Origin: Hydrangea macrophylla
Lineage: Eukaryota > Streptophyta > Magnoliopsida > Cornales > Hydrangeaceae
Length of the DNA: 64,000 nucleotides
Reading direction: 5' to 3'
Assembly (NCBI GenBank): GCA_033977485.1
Contig: CM066988.1
Coordinates: forward strand, 4,734,501 to 4,798,500
The notes beneath the pieces were generated by a model. It was not told where the DNA came from. It was given only the letters and a program-made list of their open reading frames with translations, and did no database searches. Below are positions 45,645 to 55,585 of this stretch, in pieces. A program made the translations under genes and the position numbers. How positions within the stretch are numbered: position 1 is the stretch's first letter; every line of letters begins with the position of its first letter.

Positions 45645-45870
45645 CTATAGATACACCATTATTACGTCCATCGCTTTTAAGGACATAACCGTCATACTGC
45701 GCATTATGGATACCACGTCAGTCTATCCCCCTGCTTTTAAGGACATAACCGTCACACTTCATATCAGGGATATAATGTTGAACAATGGTATATCAATCAA
45801 TTGCCACGACTTAGCGACGTCTAACAGTGATCCCCACACACTGCTTTTAAGGACATCATATATGTGTGTA
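45645..45870. repeat. GCTTTTAAGGACATAACCGTC minisatellite
   Basis: Three copies of a GCTTTTAAGGACAT-containing unit (near 45669, 45731 and 45842), the first two extended by AACCGTCA. Occupies the position that different minisatellites occupy in LTRs A and B. Confidence 0.8.
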
Positions 45871-46031
45871 TATATATGTGAGGGTGTATATATATATCTC
45901 CCCACTCTCTCTCTAAACTCTCTATACTTCCAAACAAACCTCACACACACAACTATGTCCCCATATATATAGGGGAAATGAAGTGTAAGGTGGCAGTCCA
46001 GCGCAACAACTAGGATAAATATCCAGACGCA

Positions 46032-46206
46032 TTCAATCGCTTGAAGCTTTTTTGATCGATTAAGATCTGGTCGGTCAGGGTTCAATCAATTGATAGAGGT
46101 TCAATCGATTGAGAAGAGGTACACGTCATGGTTTCAGGTCGGCAAGGATTCGATCAATTGAAACTTCACATTTTCAATCGATTGAAAAAGTTCAATTGAT
46201 CGAGAA
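46032..46206. repeat. TTCAATCGATTGAA palindrome array, chromovirus LTR
   Basis: Seven palindromes are centred at 46038.5, 46057.5, 46087.5, 46106.5, 46155.5, 46179.5 and 46197.5, spaced 19, 30, 19, 49, 24 and 18. The 19 and 49 spacings recur in the homologous block of LTR B. The block lies 60-240 bp upstream of the minus-strand TATA-like box. Confidence 0.85.
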
Positions 46207-46284
46207 CATGATTATAAGAATTGTAAAGGCAGTTACATAAAATCTTATTTATTATATATACATGCAAAAATATAGGGTATTACA

Positions 46285-49032
46285 TCATCCACCACTTATT
46301 AAAAGATTTCGTCCTCGAAATCTAAAGTAGTAGGGTTAAAACAAAAATAGAAACTTCTCACGAATCTCTGATTCTAATTCCCACGAAACTTCTCCTTCAT
46401 CATGATGTTTCCACTGAATCTTTATCAATGGAATCTCTTTGCTTATGAGTTTCTTGATTCCTTGATCCAAGATTCTCACTAGTCCTTCATTAAATGTGAC
46501 ATTGTCATTAACTTCTATGTCCTCGTAGTTAATCTCATGTGCTGAGTTCAAGGTTGTATCCAGGATCTCTTAGAGGGGTGCGCTAGAAAGCAGGGGTGTG
46601 CATACAATGGCAAAGCTATGCGGGGGTTCAGGGGCAACGACCTTGAGGTGATTTTTTTCGGTCTATTTATACATATTTATGCGTAGAATTTGATTTTATA
46701 TCACCTTTTTCAAGCTAATCCTAATTTTTTATGCTTAAGCGATGGCAGAATAAATTGAGATGAAGTGATGAGACAAATATACAAAAAGGGCTAAATTACA
46801 TTTGGGGCAATATATTTCACATAATTTTTTGTCAAAAGTTGGGTGCAGTATTTGTTTTCTATATCTATGATTTTTTTAATGTGTAAATTTTCTATATCTA
46901 TGGTTTTTTTTAATGTGTAAATTAGTCTTTAACCTAAAATTAATATCTCTGTTTATTTACAATTTAATTGAAGCCTTTAATTTGATCCTAAAAAGGTCAG
47001 CCCAGGGTTGGGCTAGAAATGCCTCTGCAACTTGATCCTAAAAAGGTAGGAGTATCTCTGTTTCTTTGACATTGGGTCTCTAATTTCAAAAGCAAGAAAG
47101 ACTTGGGCTTCATTTAGACGGTCTGGGCTAGAAATAGAAATTAAATGGGACTGGATTATGAAATCGATGGGCTGGGCTAGAAATACACAAGCAATTAAGG
47201 ACTTCAGAATTTTGCCCTGGGCTATAACCCAGGTCAGCCCAGGGCTGTGTACACCCTTGGCTGGGTTATGGGCATACTTTTGCAACATACTGAAATGGAA
47301 GACGCTGTGTACGCTCGACGTCTTACGCAGTAATGCCAGTCTATAGGAAACTTTCCCCACACGTTCCAGGATCTCAAAGGGTCCAATAAATCGAGACGAT
47401 AACTTGCCCCTCTTCTGTCCAAATCTAACAATACCTTACACGGGTGAAACCTTGAGCAGCACATGATCTCCAACTACAAATTCTAAATCCTTACGGCATT
47501 TGTCATCATAACTCTTGTGTCTGGTTTGTGCTGTTTTCATCTTTTCACAAACCACTTGAATCTTCTGACTGGTTTCTCGTACCATCTCTGGCCCAAGAAG
47601 TTGAGTATCTTCAACTTTGTCCCAACACAATGGTGACCGGTAAGGTCATCCATATAAAGATTCAAATGGTTCCATCCCTATGCTCGTATGATAGCTGTTA
47701 TTATAAGCAAACTCTATCAATGGTAGGTGTGCCTCCCAAGACTCTCAAAATCTATGACGCAAGCTCGTAACATGTCCTCCATCACTTAATTCATTTGTTC
47801 AATCTGTCCATCGGTTTGTGGAACAAAGTTGAACTCAAGTTCAATGTCATTCCTATTGCTTCCTGGAGACTCTTCCAAAACTCTATAGTGAATCGTGAAT
47901 CTCAATCTCAATCTGACACGATCGAAATAGGTATGCCGTGTAATCATACAACTTGCTGAATGTAAATCCGACTAAACCATTTTACCGGGTATGTCATGCT
48001 ATAGGCGATAAATTTGCCGTCTTCATTAGTCGATCCACTATTACCCAAATAGTGTCGTGGTTTTGCTAAGACCTTGGCAAACCTACCACAAAATCTATAG
48101 TGACTTATTCCCACTTCCATTGGGGAATCAGTAGCGGTTGTAGAAGTCTGAGCGGTTTTGATGTTTCGCCTTTACTTGCTTACAAGTGAGACACTGAGAT
48201 ACATACTTTGCTGTTTCTCTCTTCATTCATTCCCACTAAAAATTTCTCTTTAAGTCCTTGTACATCTTCGTACCTCCAGGATGACCAATCATTCGTGACT
48301 TGTGTGCTTCATCCAATATGTCTTTCCAGAGATTATCTTTGTTAGGTACACAGAGTCTACCTTTACATTTTAGAGCTCCATCTGTGCTTATGCTCCATAC
48401 CTCTGGATGCTTGACTGACATCTTAGCGAACCATAGTCTCAAACCCTCAGTGGTTCGTTGCACTTCTATGATATGACTGATCAGAGTTGGCTATACGACA
48501 AGACATCTAAGATGTGATCCTTCTCCTGAATCTACGAGTCAAAGGTAAAACTCGGCTAAAATCTCTACTACTTGCCATTCTCAAACCAATATGGTAGTGA
48601 TGACCAAACATGGTCGGTGACTCCAAGCATGGCCACAATGTTTGCCTTACCTAGATGGTATTGCAATGAAAAGTCATAGTCTTTGAGTAATTCCATCCAT
48701 CTCCTTTGTTGCATGTTCAACTCCTTTTGAGAGAATAGATACCTCAAATTCTTGTGATCCGAGAACAAGTCGAACTTCTCGCCATACAAATAGTGTCCCC
48801 ATATCTTTAATACAAACACTATTATGGCTAACTCGAAGTCATGCGTAGGATAATTCTTCTCATGTGGTTTCAGTAGTCTTGATCTATACGTAATAACATT
48901 CCCGACTTGCATCAGCACACATCCAAGTCCTTAGTACGATGCATCATTGTAGATTATAAATCTCTCTCCGCTCTTGGGTATTGCCAATACTGGTGCAGAG
49001 GTCAATCTTTCCTTAACTCCTGGAATACACCC
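46285..49032 (-). pseudogene. Decayed gypsy chromovirus pol (RNase H, integrase, chromodomain)
   Basis: Remnant of a minus-strand pol, readable only in pieces. From its 5' side: RNase H with [23 protein letters not shown] text (48568-48918), the integrase zinc-finger region (EAHKSRMIGHPGGTKMYKD, 48236-48463), an integrase C-terminal segment (LLGPEMVRETSQKIQ, 47436-47630), a VHSVFHFSMLQKYAHNP segment near 47300, and a chromodomain-like end (IPLIKIQWKHHDEGEVSWEL, 46336-46551). Frames change repeatedly and stops are frequent. An hAT-like element interrupts it at 46591-47259. It is cut at 49032 by the Tat/Ogre-like LTR, so RT, protease and gag are not visible here. It is clearly older than the family T element. 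Confidence 0.85.
46591..47259. mobile_element. hAT-like non-autonomous insertion in the chromovirus pol
   Basis: The left end CAGGGGTGTGCATAC resembles the reverse complement of the right end (CAAGGGTGTACACAGCCC). Subterminal GGGCTGGGCTAG and CCCAGGGC words repeat in both orientations, a layout typical of plant hAT elements. The pol reading resumes on either side. I could not find a matching 8-bp TSD. Confidence 0.55.
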
Positions 49033-49318
49033 TGTAGACTCCCCAATTTTGACCGGCCGTCGAATTTAGGAGAGCGTCACCTCCGCGTCCGATGATGATA
49101 AGGACCGAAAGATTCGAAGTATTCCAAGCTCTTCAGAAATTCCTTCAAATGCGATAAAATTTCACAAAAAGAGGAAAATACCAAGTATTTAGGAGAATTC
49201 AGGTATAAAACACCATTTTTGGAGAAAATCTTCGAAAATATTTTTCTTGGAAGAAAAAGGAGAAAAGAAAAGACCTAAAAGAGGAAGTTCAACAAAAACG
49301 GCACACGGCAGTAATTTG

Positions 49319-49399
49319 CGGCACTCAGCGAGTGCCGAACGACATTCAGTGAATGCCGCACGGCACTTATTGAGTGCCGTCGACATTTTTTGAATGCCG
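49319..49399. repeat. Phased 19-bp inverted repeats, block 1 (CGGCACTC-nnn-GAGTGCCG)
   Basis: Four 19-bp dyads with 8-bp arms and 3-bp centre (consensus CGGCAYTC nnn GARTGCCG) are centred at 49328, 49349, 49370 and 49390, spaced 21, 21 and 20. Confidence 0.9.
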
Positions 49400-49507
49400 T
49401 TTACTTTTAAAGTCCGTATTTTATGGTATAATACGTATGTGTATGCGGATAAAAACAAAAACTGATAAAGTAAGGTTGACGAAAATCCGACAATCCATGA
49501 TTTGCCG

Positions 49508-49611
49508 CGGCATTCATGGAGAGCCGCGCGGCAGTCACGAAATGCCGCTGCGGCAGTCATGAAGTGCCGCAATGGCATTCACGGACTGCCGCACAGGATT
49601 TTTGACTGCCG
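49508..49611. repeat. Phased 19-bp inverted repeats, block 2
   Basis: Five further dyads of the same type (CGGCAGTC/GACTGCCG variants) are centred at 49517, 49538, 49560, 49582 and ~49603, spaced 21, 22, 22 and 21. The block ends ~110 bp before the TATA box. Confidence 0.85.
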
Positions 49612-49805
49612 CCCTGGGCAGCAGTCTGCCTATTTTCAGAAAGTACATATTTTACCACCAAATGACAGATTTATACCTATTTTTTTGCTCCGAATTCACT
49701 GAAAATACTTGGTAATTTTGCCTATAAAAGAGGAAGGATCTTCTTTGGAACACAATGCAAGGGAAGATACCCAAGAGATACACCAAAAAATACAAGAGAT
49801 CATTA

Positions 49806-49941
49806 CACTAACATATTTTGGGAGAAAAAAAGAGAGAGTTTAGAGAGCTAGGGAGAAGAGCTTGGAAGATCTTCACTAACATATTTTGGGAGAAAAAAAG
49901 AGAGAGTTTAGAGAGCTAGGGAGAAGAGCTTGGAAGATCTT
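49806..49941 (+). repeat. Exact 68-bp tandem duplication in the LTR
   Basis: Two adjacent 68-bp copies beginning CACTAACATATTTTGGGAG (49806 and 49874) with no difference that I can see, indicating a recent event. Confidence 0.95.
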
Positions 49942-52077
49942 CAAGGAAAGACTTTTGAGGATAGTTTGGAGGTGATCCTCTAACCATAGATTGTTTATTT
50001 ACTCTCTTTCTTTTGAATCTCTAATCCTCAAACCTTTTGTTATTTTCTTTGTTTGTCAAGTAAACTTAGGAGTCCTTGTTTCTAATTCTTTCTTCTATTT
50101 CTTTTGTTTATGTTCTTCTCTTGAGATTCTTGGAGATCTTCAATAGCTCTCTTGATCTCTTGAGTATGATCCTTTGAATCCTATGTAAGCTTATGCTTTA
50201 CATGAGAGTCAAAATTTGATCATCACTTTATTTCATATAGATGAATCCAAGTCCATACTCATGACTTGGATCCTCTAAACTTGGTATTTCATGAAGTCAT
50301 TTCCATATTCTCTTTGAAACTTATGAGCATTAGTCATGTCTTCATCTCCAATGACCATCAAATGGTAGGAGAAAATGTTTTTTTGAGTCTAAACCCATCT
50401 CCGTGGTTTAGAGTCCTCATTTTGAGATTTCATGAAGTCTATTCATACTTCATTGAAACCTACAAATATGAAGGTCTTTAGTCTCCAATGACCATCAAAT
50501 GGTAGGAGAAAATGGTTTAGTTTAAGTCCAACTTCATGGTTTAATAGTTGGGGTTAACAAATAAAGTTGAGCTTGACAAATGAAAACAGTGAGTTCACGA
50601 ACTGTTTTTTATCAAAGATTTTTAGTTCAAAATCTAACAGTTAAAATGAAGTGAAACCAACGGGAAAGTGTCAATAACACAACATTCTACCACTGTAATT
50701 TTTGTTTTAAGGTGGTTTCATGTTTAAAGTGGTTTGGTCATGAGTTTTGGGAAGTAACAACAATCTGCCCAGAATTTCAGCACTGTAACACTCTTTTGAA
50801 ATAAATAAATCGGGATTTTAATAGAGTGTTTGTGACGCAAAATAATGTTTTCTAAGTAGATTAATGTGTTAGGAAGTCACCCTAAAAAGAACAAAGCATT
50901 TCTAATCTTTTTACTATTTTTAAAAAATTGTGCAAGAATTCTGGACAGAGAGTTGCAGATTCCTGAGTGATGTCTAGTGTTTTCCGTATTCCCAGAGATC
51001 TAACCGTTTAAACCTTGATTTTCTTTTTGGGTTACAAACTAGACTCACAGAGGCATATCATATCCAAAAATCATTAAGATCCAACCGTTCGAAGTATAGT
51101 GTTTCATCTTTTCAAGATCTGGTCTGCTCTCTGTAATTCATGAAAAACTACTACTTTTTTTTGCCCAATCTTGTTTATCTCAACTCAAATGGTCTCCTAA
51201 TGTCTTGGAACCCTAATTATACTTTGAATAATGGTAACTTAGCTTAAATCCGGAGGTTAAGTGACTTAAATTAAGTGAATAAATCCATGTTTCATTCTTG
51301 TTCACATTCATTCATTCATGTACATTTAATGCTCGTGATTAGAACTAACTATTGAATAAAGTGGATTTCATGCTTGAAAGATCTAAGCTAGAGAATTAGG
51401 ATTGATCGTTTAATACCGTATTATTATATGAAGTATGTGGACTGATCTTTGTTTTGCAGTGCATTGGAGGTACAATTTCTCATCTCTCTTCTAGTTTATT
51501 TCATTTCTTGACTTTATTGATTTTTCAACCTTAATGCGCGACACCTTAGAATTAGATTTTTGCCTTATGTGTATATGTGATTAGAGAATATCTTTAGGGT
51601 TTTCTTTCGTTCGCATGCATTGCACGTTTAATATTGCTGCTGAATCCTGGGTAAGTTCTCTAGTTCCCTATTTGCATATCATATTGCTTGCTATCCGAAA
51701 TATGTGGCTTTTTGAATGATATTTTGTCAATTGCAATTTTACACCCCTTTGGACATGCTTTTGTGATGTATATGTATATATGTATTAGTTGAGGGCATGC
51801 TTAGATTAATAAATTTGATTAAAAGGATGTTGAGTAGAGGCCTATCGCAAGATAGGATGAGAGAGGGTGTTTTAGTCTGACGGGCTCCTTCCTATCTCAT
51901 TCCATAATCCCCAGACTTAGTTAATCTCTGGTTTCTGAAAGATCAGTTTCTTTTAAAAACGGTTTCTTAATTTTCCTTCTAAAAATTAAGTGGCGACTCA
52001 TTTGTTTTTGAAATTGATTTTGAGAAAGTATTTTAAAAGAAAAGCTGTGGGTAAGAAAACCTGCGATATCCACAATC

Positions 52078-52096
52078 TGGCGACTCTGCTGGGGAT
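52078..52096 (+). promoter_or_regulatory. Primer-binding site (tRNA-Arg type) of the Tat/Ogre-like element
   Basis: TGGCGACTCTGCTGGGGAT follows the LTR end by three bases. Ogre-type elements use a tRNA-Arg primer, and this sequence fits that family. Confidence 0.8.
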
Positions 52097-52507
52097 CGAA
52101 CCCAGAATCTCTGGTTTCGCAGACCATAATTCTAATTTTGGGTTCACTTGAGGATTAGACTTGAAAATATCCTTTTAATCGAATTAATTAATCTTTGTAT
52201 GCCTGTTGCATTTCACTTGCAAGTCCAGCCAGTCGATTACACGGAACTATGACCTTGGAGGCTTGGGGCAACCCGGTCGGTCAAGTCATCATGGGACTGT
52301 GTGATCACCCTTGATCTCGTACCATGATTTGGTATATGAAGCATCCTATCGGGTGTGTGTCAAGGGTCCCTTATTTGACCAAAACCCAGCTTTTGCATAA
52401 TGGTTTCTGTAGAACCTTTCAATCTTAGGAAATCAACTCTTGATTAGGATTATGTGCTAGGAAGTTTTGAAAGCATAAAAAGAAGTGAAATATGGAAAAG
52501 AATATAC
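52097..52507 (+). other. Internal leader of the Tat/Ogre-like element
   Basis: Non-coding on the plus strand in the part visible. The antisense PMD gene ends here without a recognisable last exon. Confidence 0.5.
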
Positions 52508-53845
52508 CTCCCACGCTCTCCAATACCCACTGGTAGAAGCCGGTCTGTCCCGGGAGATGTCGCTCATATGCCTGTACAGGATAGATAACCCTGTACCAGC
52601 GCAGTCATACTCGTCAACCCGGTCCAGACGCTCCAGCGATGCAACCAGGGACACAGAAATCCGATCGCCCTTGGTGATCAGCAGGGAGCACCCCAGCATG
52701 TACATAAGGAAACCTCTGGCCATCTGCTCGTTCGTAAAACCAGGCCGGCCTCTATATGTGTCCATGAACCACCGGGCTGTGACTAGAGACTCCTTCGGGA
52801 CCACCCCCAACTAAGGCTCCACCTGGTCCCACTCCTGATCTGTCAAATATCTCAGAGGCTCTCCGCCAAAGGCGATCCCTGTGATCATCGAAAAATCCAG
52901 GGGAGTCATCGTCATCTCCCCAAAGTCAAAGTGGAAGGTGCTCGTGGTATCCCACCACCGCTCGGCCAACGCATGTATCTACTGTAAGTCATTGGAGCTC
53001 TTCGTCAAAAGTTTGACGAAGTCCCCAAACCCCGCCGCATCTACAAGCCCCTGTACAGTCTCGCCAAACTCTGTATACCACTCGTACCCGTGAGCGAGGC
53101 TGCCATGCCCCTTCAACACCTTGGGCTGCAGCTGTAAGAAAACAATCACAAATTTTGATATTAGTAATCGGATAAAAGAAAAGGTAAATAAACAAATGGC
53201 ATCAAAAGACAAGGAAAGGCGACATAAAAAGGAAAGAAATCTAGAAGTACTCGCAGAAATTTCACAAACACGGCACTCGCACGCGTTCAGTTCAGCAGAT
53301 AATAAGAAGAAATAAGAGAAAGCATCCAATGTCCTAGCAAGGTTTCAAAGAAAAGGAAAAGAAAAGAATAACTTGTTCGCATTTTTGGGAATACATGCGT
53401 GTATAAACATATGAAGGTACAAAAGAAATTTGGGTCCAAAAGAAGCATAGTTTGGGGTTACAAGCGGCCAAGAAACAGTTTTGAATAATAAAAAGGCTTT
53501 TGGAACGCTCAAGAAAATTCACAAGTTCAGTGAGAATGATTAATTACGATCCATCAAGCATGATATTCATAAAGTTCGAGAATAGTAAAATGAAATACAA
53601 ACTCTCGAATAAAGTACGTATGAAAAATGCTACAACCATGGCATTGGTAATGAGATTCCCTATACGTCCGTAAAATTTTAACAGGAGAAAAGGAAATTAA
53701 AAAAAGTGAAGAGGGGAGTGTTTACCTCGCGCTTGAATGCGCGGACAGATAAGTGCTCTTCGGGGTCCCGCAATAAGAGTGTGGCGTCTGGATGATGAGT
53801 GGCCGTGTACTTGACCTTCTTCTTCCTCCCTGAACCGCTCGTCAT
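52508..53845 (-). pseudogene. Antisense plant mobile domain (PMD) gene, captured by the element
   Basis: The minus strand carries a spliced gene. Exon 1 (53845-53726, 40 codons, MTSGSGRKKKVKYTATHH) ends at a GTAAAC donor. Exon 2 (53131-52508, 208 codons) follows a TTTTCTTACAG acceptor and ends at a GTATAT donor; both junctions are phase 0. Exon 2 matches the aminotransferase-like plant mobile domain: FDFGEMTMTPLDFSMITGIA, a FLMYMLGCSLL stretch, then LSILYRHMSDIS and YWRAWE. PMD proteins are found both as plant silencing/genome-stability factors and in transposons. Two in-frame TAG codons (52979-52981, 52811-52813) break exon 2, both explicable as CAG-to-TAG, and no further exon is found. It lies antisense just inside the PBS of the LTR element, with no sense gag visible. 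A cellular gene fragment captured by transduction is the alternative to an element-encoded accessory gene. Confidence 0.8.
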
Positions 53846-54100
53846 AACCTGTCAAAGAAAAAGAGAGATCCACACGTTAAATTCATGAAAATAGTAAAAT
53901 AAAAGAGCTTAAATCAAGTGTTGATCAAGTAGAACGAACCTGATGAGTCCCCGGTAGATCAATCCAAGCAAGGAAAGGAAAAGGAAAAATTTCTCCAGAG
54001 AGAAATCGAGAGAGAGAAGAGTGAGAGAATGAGAGAAATGAGTTGAAATCCGGCGATTTAAGCCACTGCCGCTCAAACGCGGCACTCAATTTTCCGTGCG

Positions 54101-54184
54101 TGGCAGTCCATGAACTGCCGAGCGGCATTCGCTGACTGCCGCAACGGCACTCCGCGAGTGCCGCACGGCAGTCACGGACTGCCG
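54101..54184. repeat. Phased 19-bp inverted repeats upstream of the antisense PMD gene
   Basis: Four dyads of the same CGGCAnTC/GAnTGCCG type as in the LTR are centred at 54110.5, 54132, 54154 and 54175 (about 21-22 bp apart), with a decayed fifth near 54080. They lie ~260 bp upstream of the PMD start codon on the minus strand. Confidence 0.88.
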
Positions 54185-54365
54185 CAGAAAATCGCGTGTG
54201 CTGCGATTAAGGCGGTTCAAAGATCCTTCACTTTTCCCCCAAAATTCGAACCAAGTCCCAAAAATTGAATTTGAGGGCCCCAAAATTTGCCCTCATTACA
54301 CTTTTGGCCCTCAAAGTCATTTTTAGGTACACATTGACTACAAATTTTGAAATTTAAGAGTATAT

Positions 54366-54560
54366 GTGAGCCCGTGGGCCCGCAATTTTGAAAATTGAAG
54401 ATATTTAAGCCCGTGGGCTCCCAATTCTGAAAAATGAAAATGCATGAGCCCGTGGGCCCCCATTTTTGAAAATTGAAGATATTCAAGCCCGTGGGCTCCC
54501 AATTCTAAAAAGTGAAAATGTTTAAGCCCGTGGGCTCCAAATTTTTTAGAATTGAAAACA
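54366..54560. repeat. 39-bp minisatellite with AGCCCGTGGGCT dyad
   Basis: Five units with the dyad at 54369, 54408, 54447, 54486 and 54525, exactly 39 bp apart, the remainder being AATTTTGAAAATTGAAGAT-like. Confidence 0.93.
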
Positions 54561-54561
54561 T

Positions 54562-55575
54562 TTGAGAGTATAATAGATTTATATTCTCAGTTCTCGCAAC
54601 AGATTTGCGTTAACCCTCGTTTTGGGAATATAACAGATTTATATTATCGGTTCTCGCAACAGATTTGCGTTTACCCTAGTCTTGGGAATATAACGGATTT
54701 ATATTCTCGGTTCTCGCAACAGATTTGCGGTAACTCTCGATTTTGGGAATATAATAGATTTATATTCTCGGTTCTCGCAACAGATTTGTGGTAACTCTCG
54801 ATTTTGGGAATATAATAGATTTATATTCTCGGTTCTCACAACAGACTTGCGTTAACCCTCGTTTTGGGAATATAACAGATATATATTCTCGGTTCTCGCA
54901 ACAGATTTGCGTTAACCCTCGTTTTGGGAATATAACAGATTTATATTCTCGGTTTTCGCAATAGATTTGCGGTAACTCTCGATTTTGGGAATGTAACAGA
55001 TTTATATTCTCGGTTCTCGCGACAGATTTGCGTTTACCCTCGTCTTGGGAATATAACGGATTTATATTCTAGGTTCTCGCAACAGATTTGCGGTAACTCT
55101 CGATTTTGAGAATATAACAGATTTATATTCTCGGTTCTCGCAACCGATTTGCGGTAACTCTCGATTTTGGGAATATAACAGATTTATATTCTCGGATCTC
55201 GCAACAGATTTGCATTAACCCTCATTTTGGGAATATAACAGATTTATATTCTCGGTTCTCGCAACAGATTTGCGGTAACTCTCAACTTTGGGAATATAAC
55301 AGATTTATATTCTCGGTTCTCGTGACAGATTTGCGTTAACCCTCATTTTGGGAATATAACATATTTATATTCTCGGTTCTCGCGACAGATTTGCGTTAAC
55401 CCTCGCTTTGGGAATATAACAGATTTATGTCCTCGGTTCTCGCGACAGATTTGCGTTAACCCTCGTTTGGGAATATAACAGATTTATATTCTCGGTTCTC
55501 GCAACAGATTTGCATCAACCCTCAAAATTAAATGGAGAACATTTTTATGACCCCTGTAACAGATTTGCGTTGGTC
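54562..55575. repeat. 61-bp satellite, about 16 monomers, two dyads per monomer
   Basis: Tandem ~61-bp monomers read GGGAATATAACAGATTTATA then TTCTCGGTTCTCGCAACAGA then TTTGCGTTAACCCTCGTTTT. Each holds two inverted repeats with the same central CAGAT: GAATATAA/TTATATTC and CGCAA/TTGCG. Monomers differ mainly in GTTAACCC versus GGTAACTC. The 80-residue frame at 54552 is a satellite translation. Internal satellites are a known trait of Tat/Ogre elements. Confidence 0.95.
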
Positions 55576-55585
55576 GAGAATTAGG

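Larger units (their letters stand above)
44990..46284 (-). mobile_element. 3' LTR of a decayed gypsy chromovirus
   Basis: TGTCATGCCCT...GGGTATTACA, 1295 bp. It is followed on the high side by a PPT-like purine stretch and the end of a gypsy pol, so it is the 3' LTR of a minus-strand element. TATA-like TATATATAT lies on the minus strand at 45963-45972, with palindromes just upstream. Its promoter part is homologous to LTR B. Confidence 0.85.
49033..52074 (+). mobile_element. 5' LTR of a Tat/Ogre-like gypsy element
   Basis: Starts TGTAGACTCC and ends ATATCCACA, four bases before a PBS; about 3.04 kb, long as in Tat/Ogre elements. TATA box TATAAAAG at 49723-49730. Two palindrome blocks (49319-49399, 49508-49611) lie upstream of it. 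A 68-bp duplication follows the presumed transcription start. It truncates the older chromovirus pol. The second LTR is not in the window. Confidence 0.8.

Noticed and set aside
52485..52814. Plus-strand 109-codon frame
   Set aside because: Shadow of the PMD exon, which is on the minus strand and has clear domain similarity and splice sites.
54552..55575. Regular ~61-bp repeats resembling a CRISPR array
   Set aside because: No distinct spacers between repeats, monomers are contiguous, no cas genes, and the context is a plant retrotransposon; this is a satellite.
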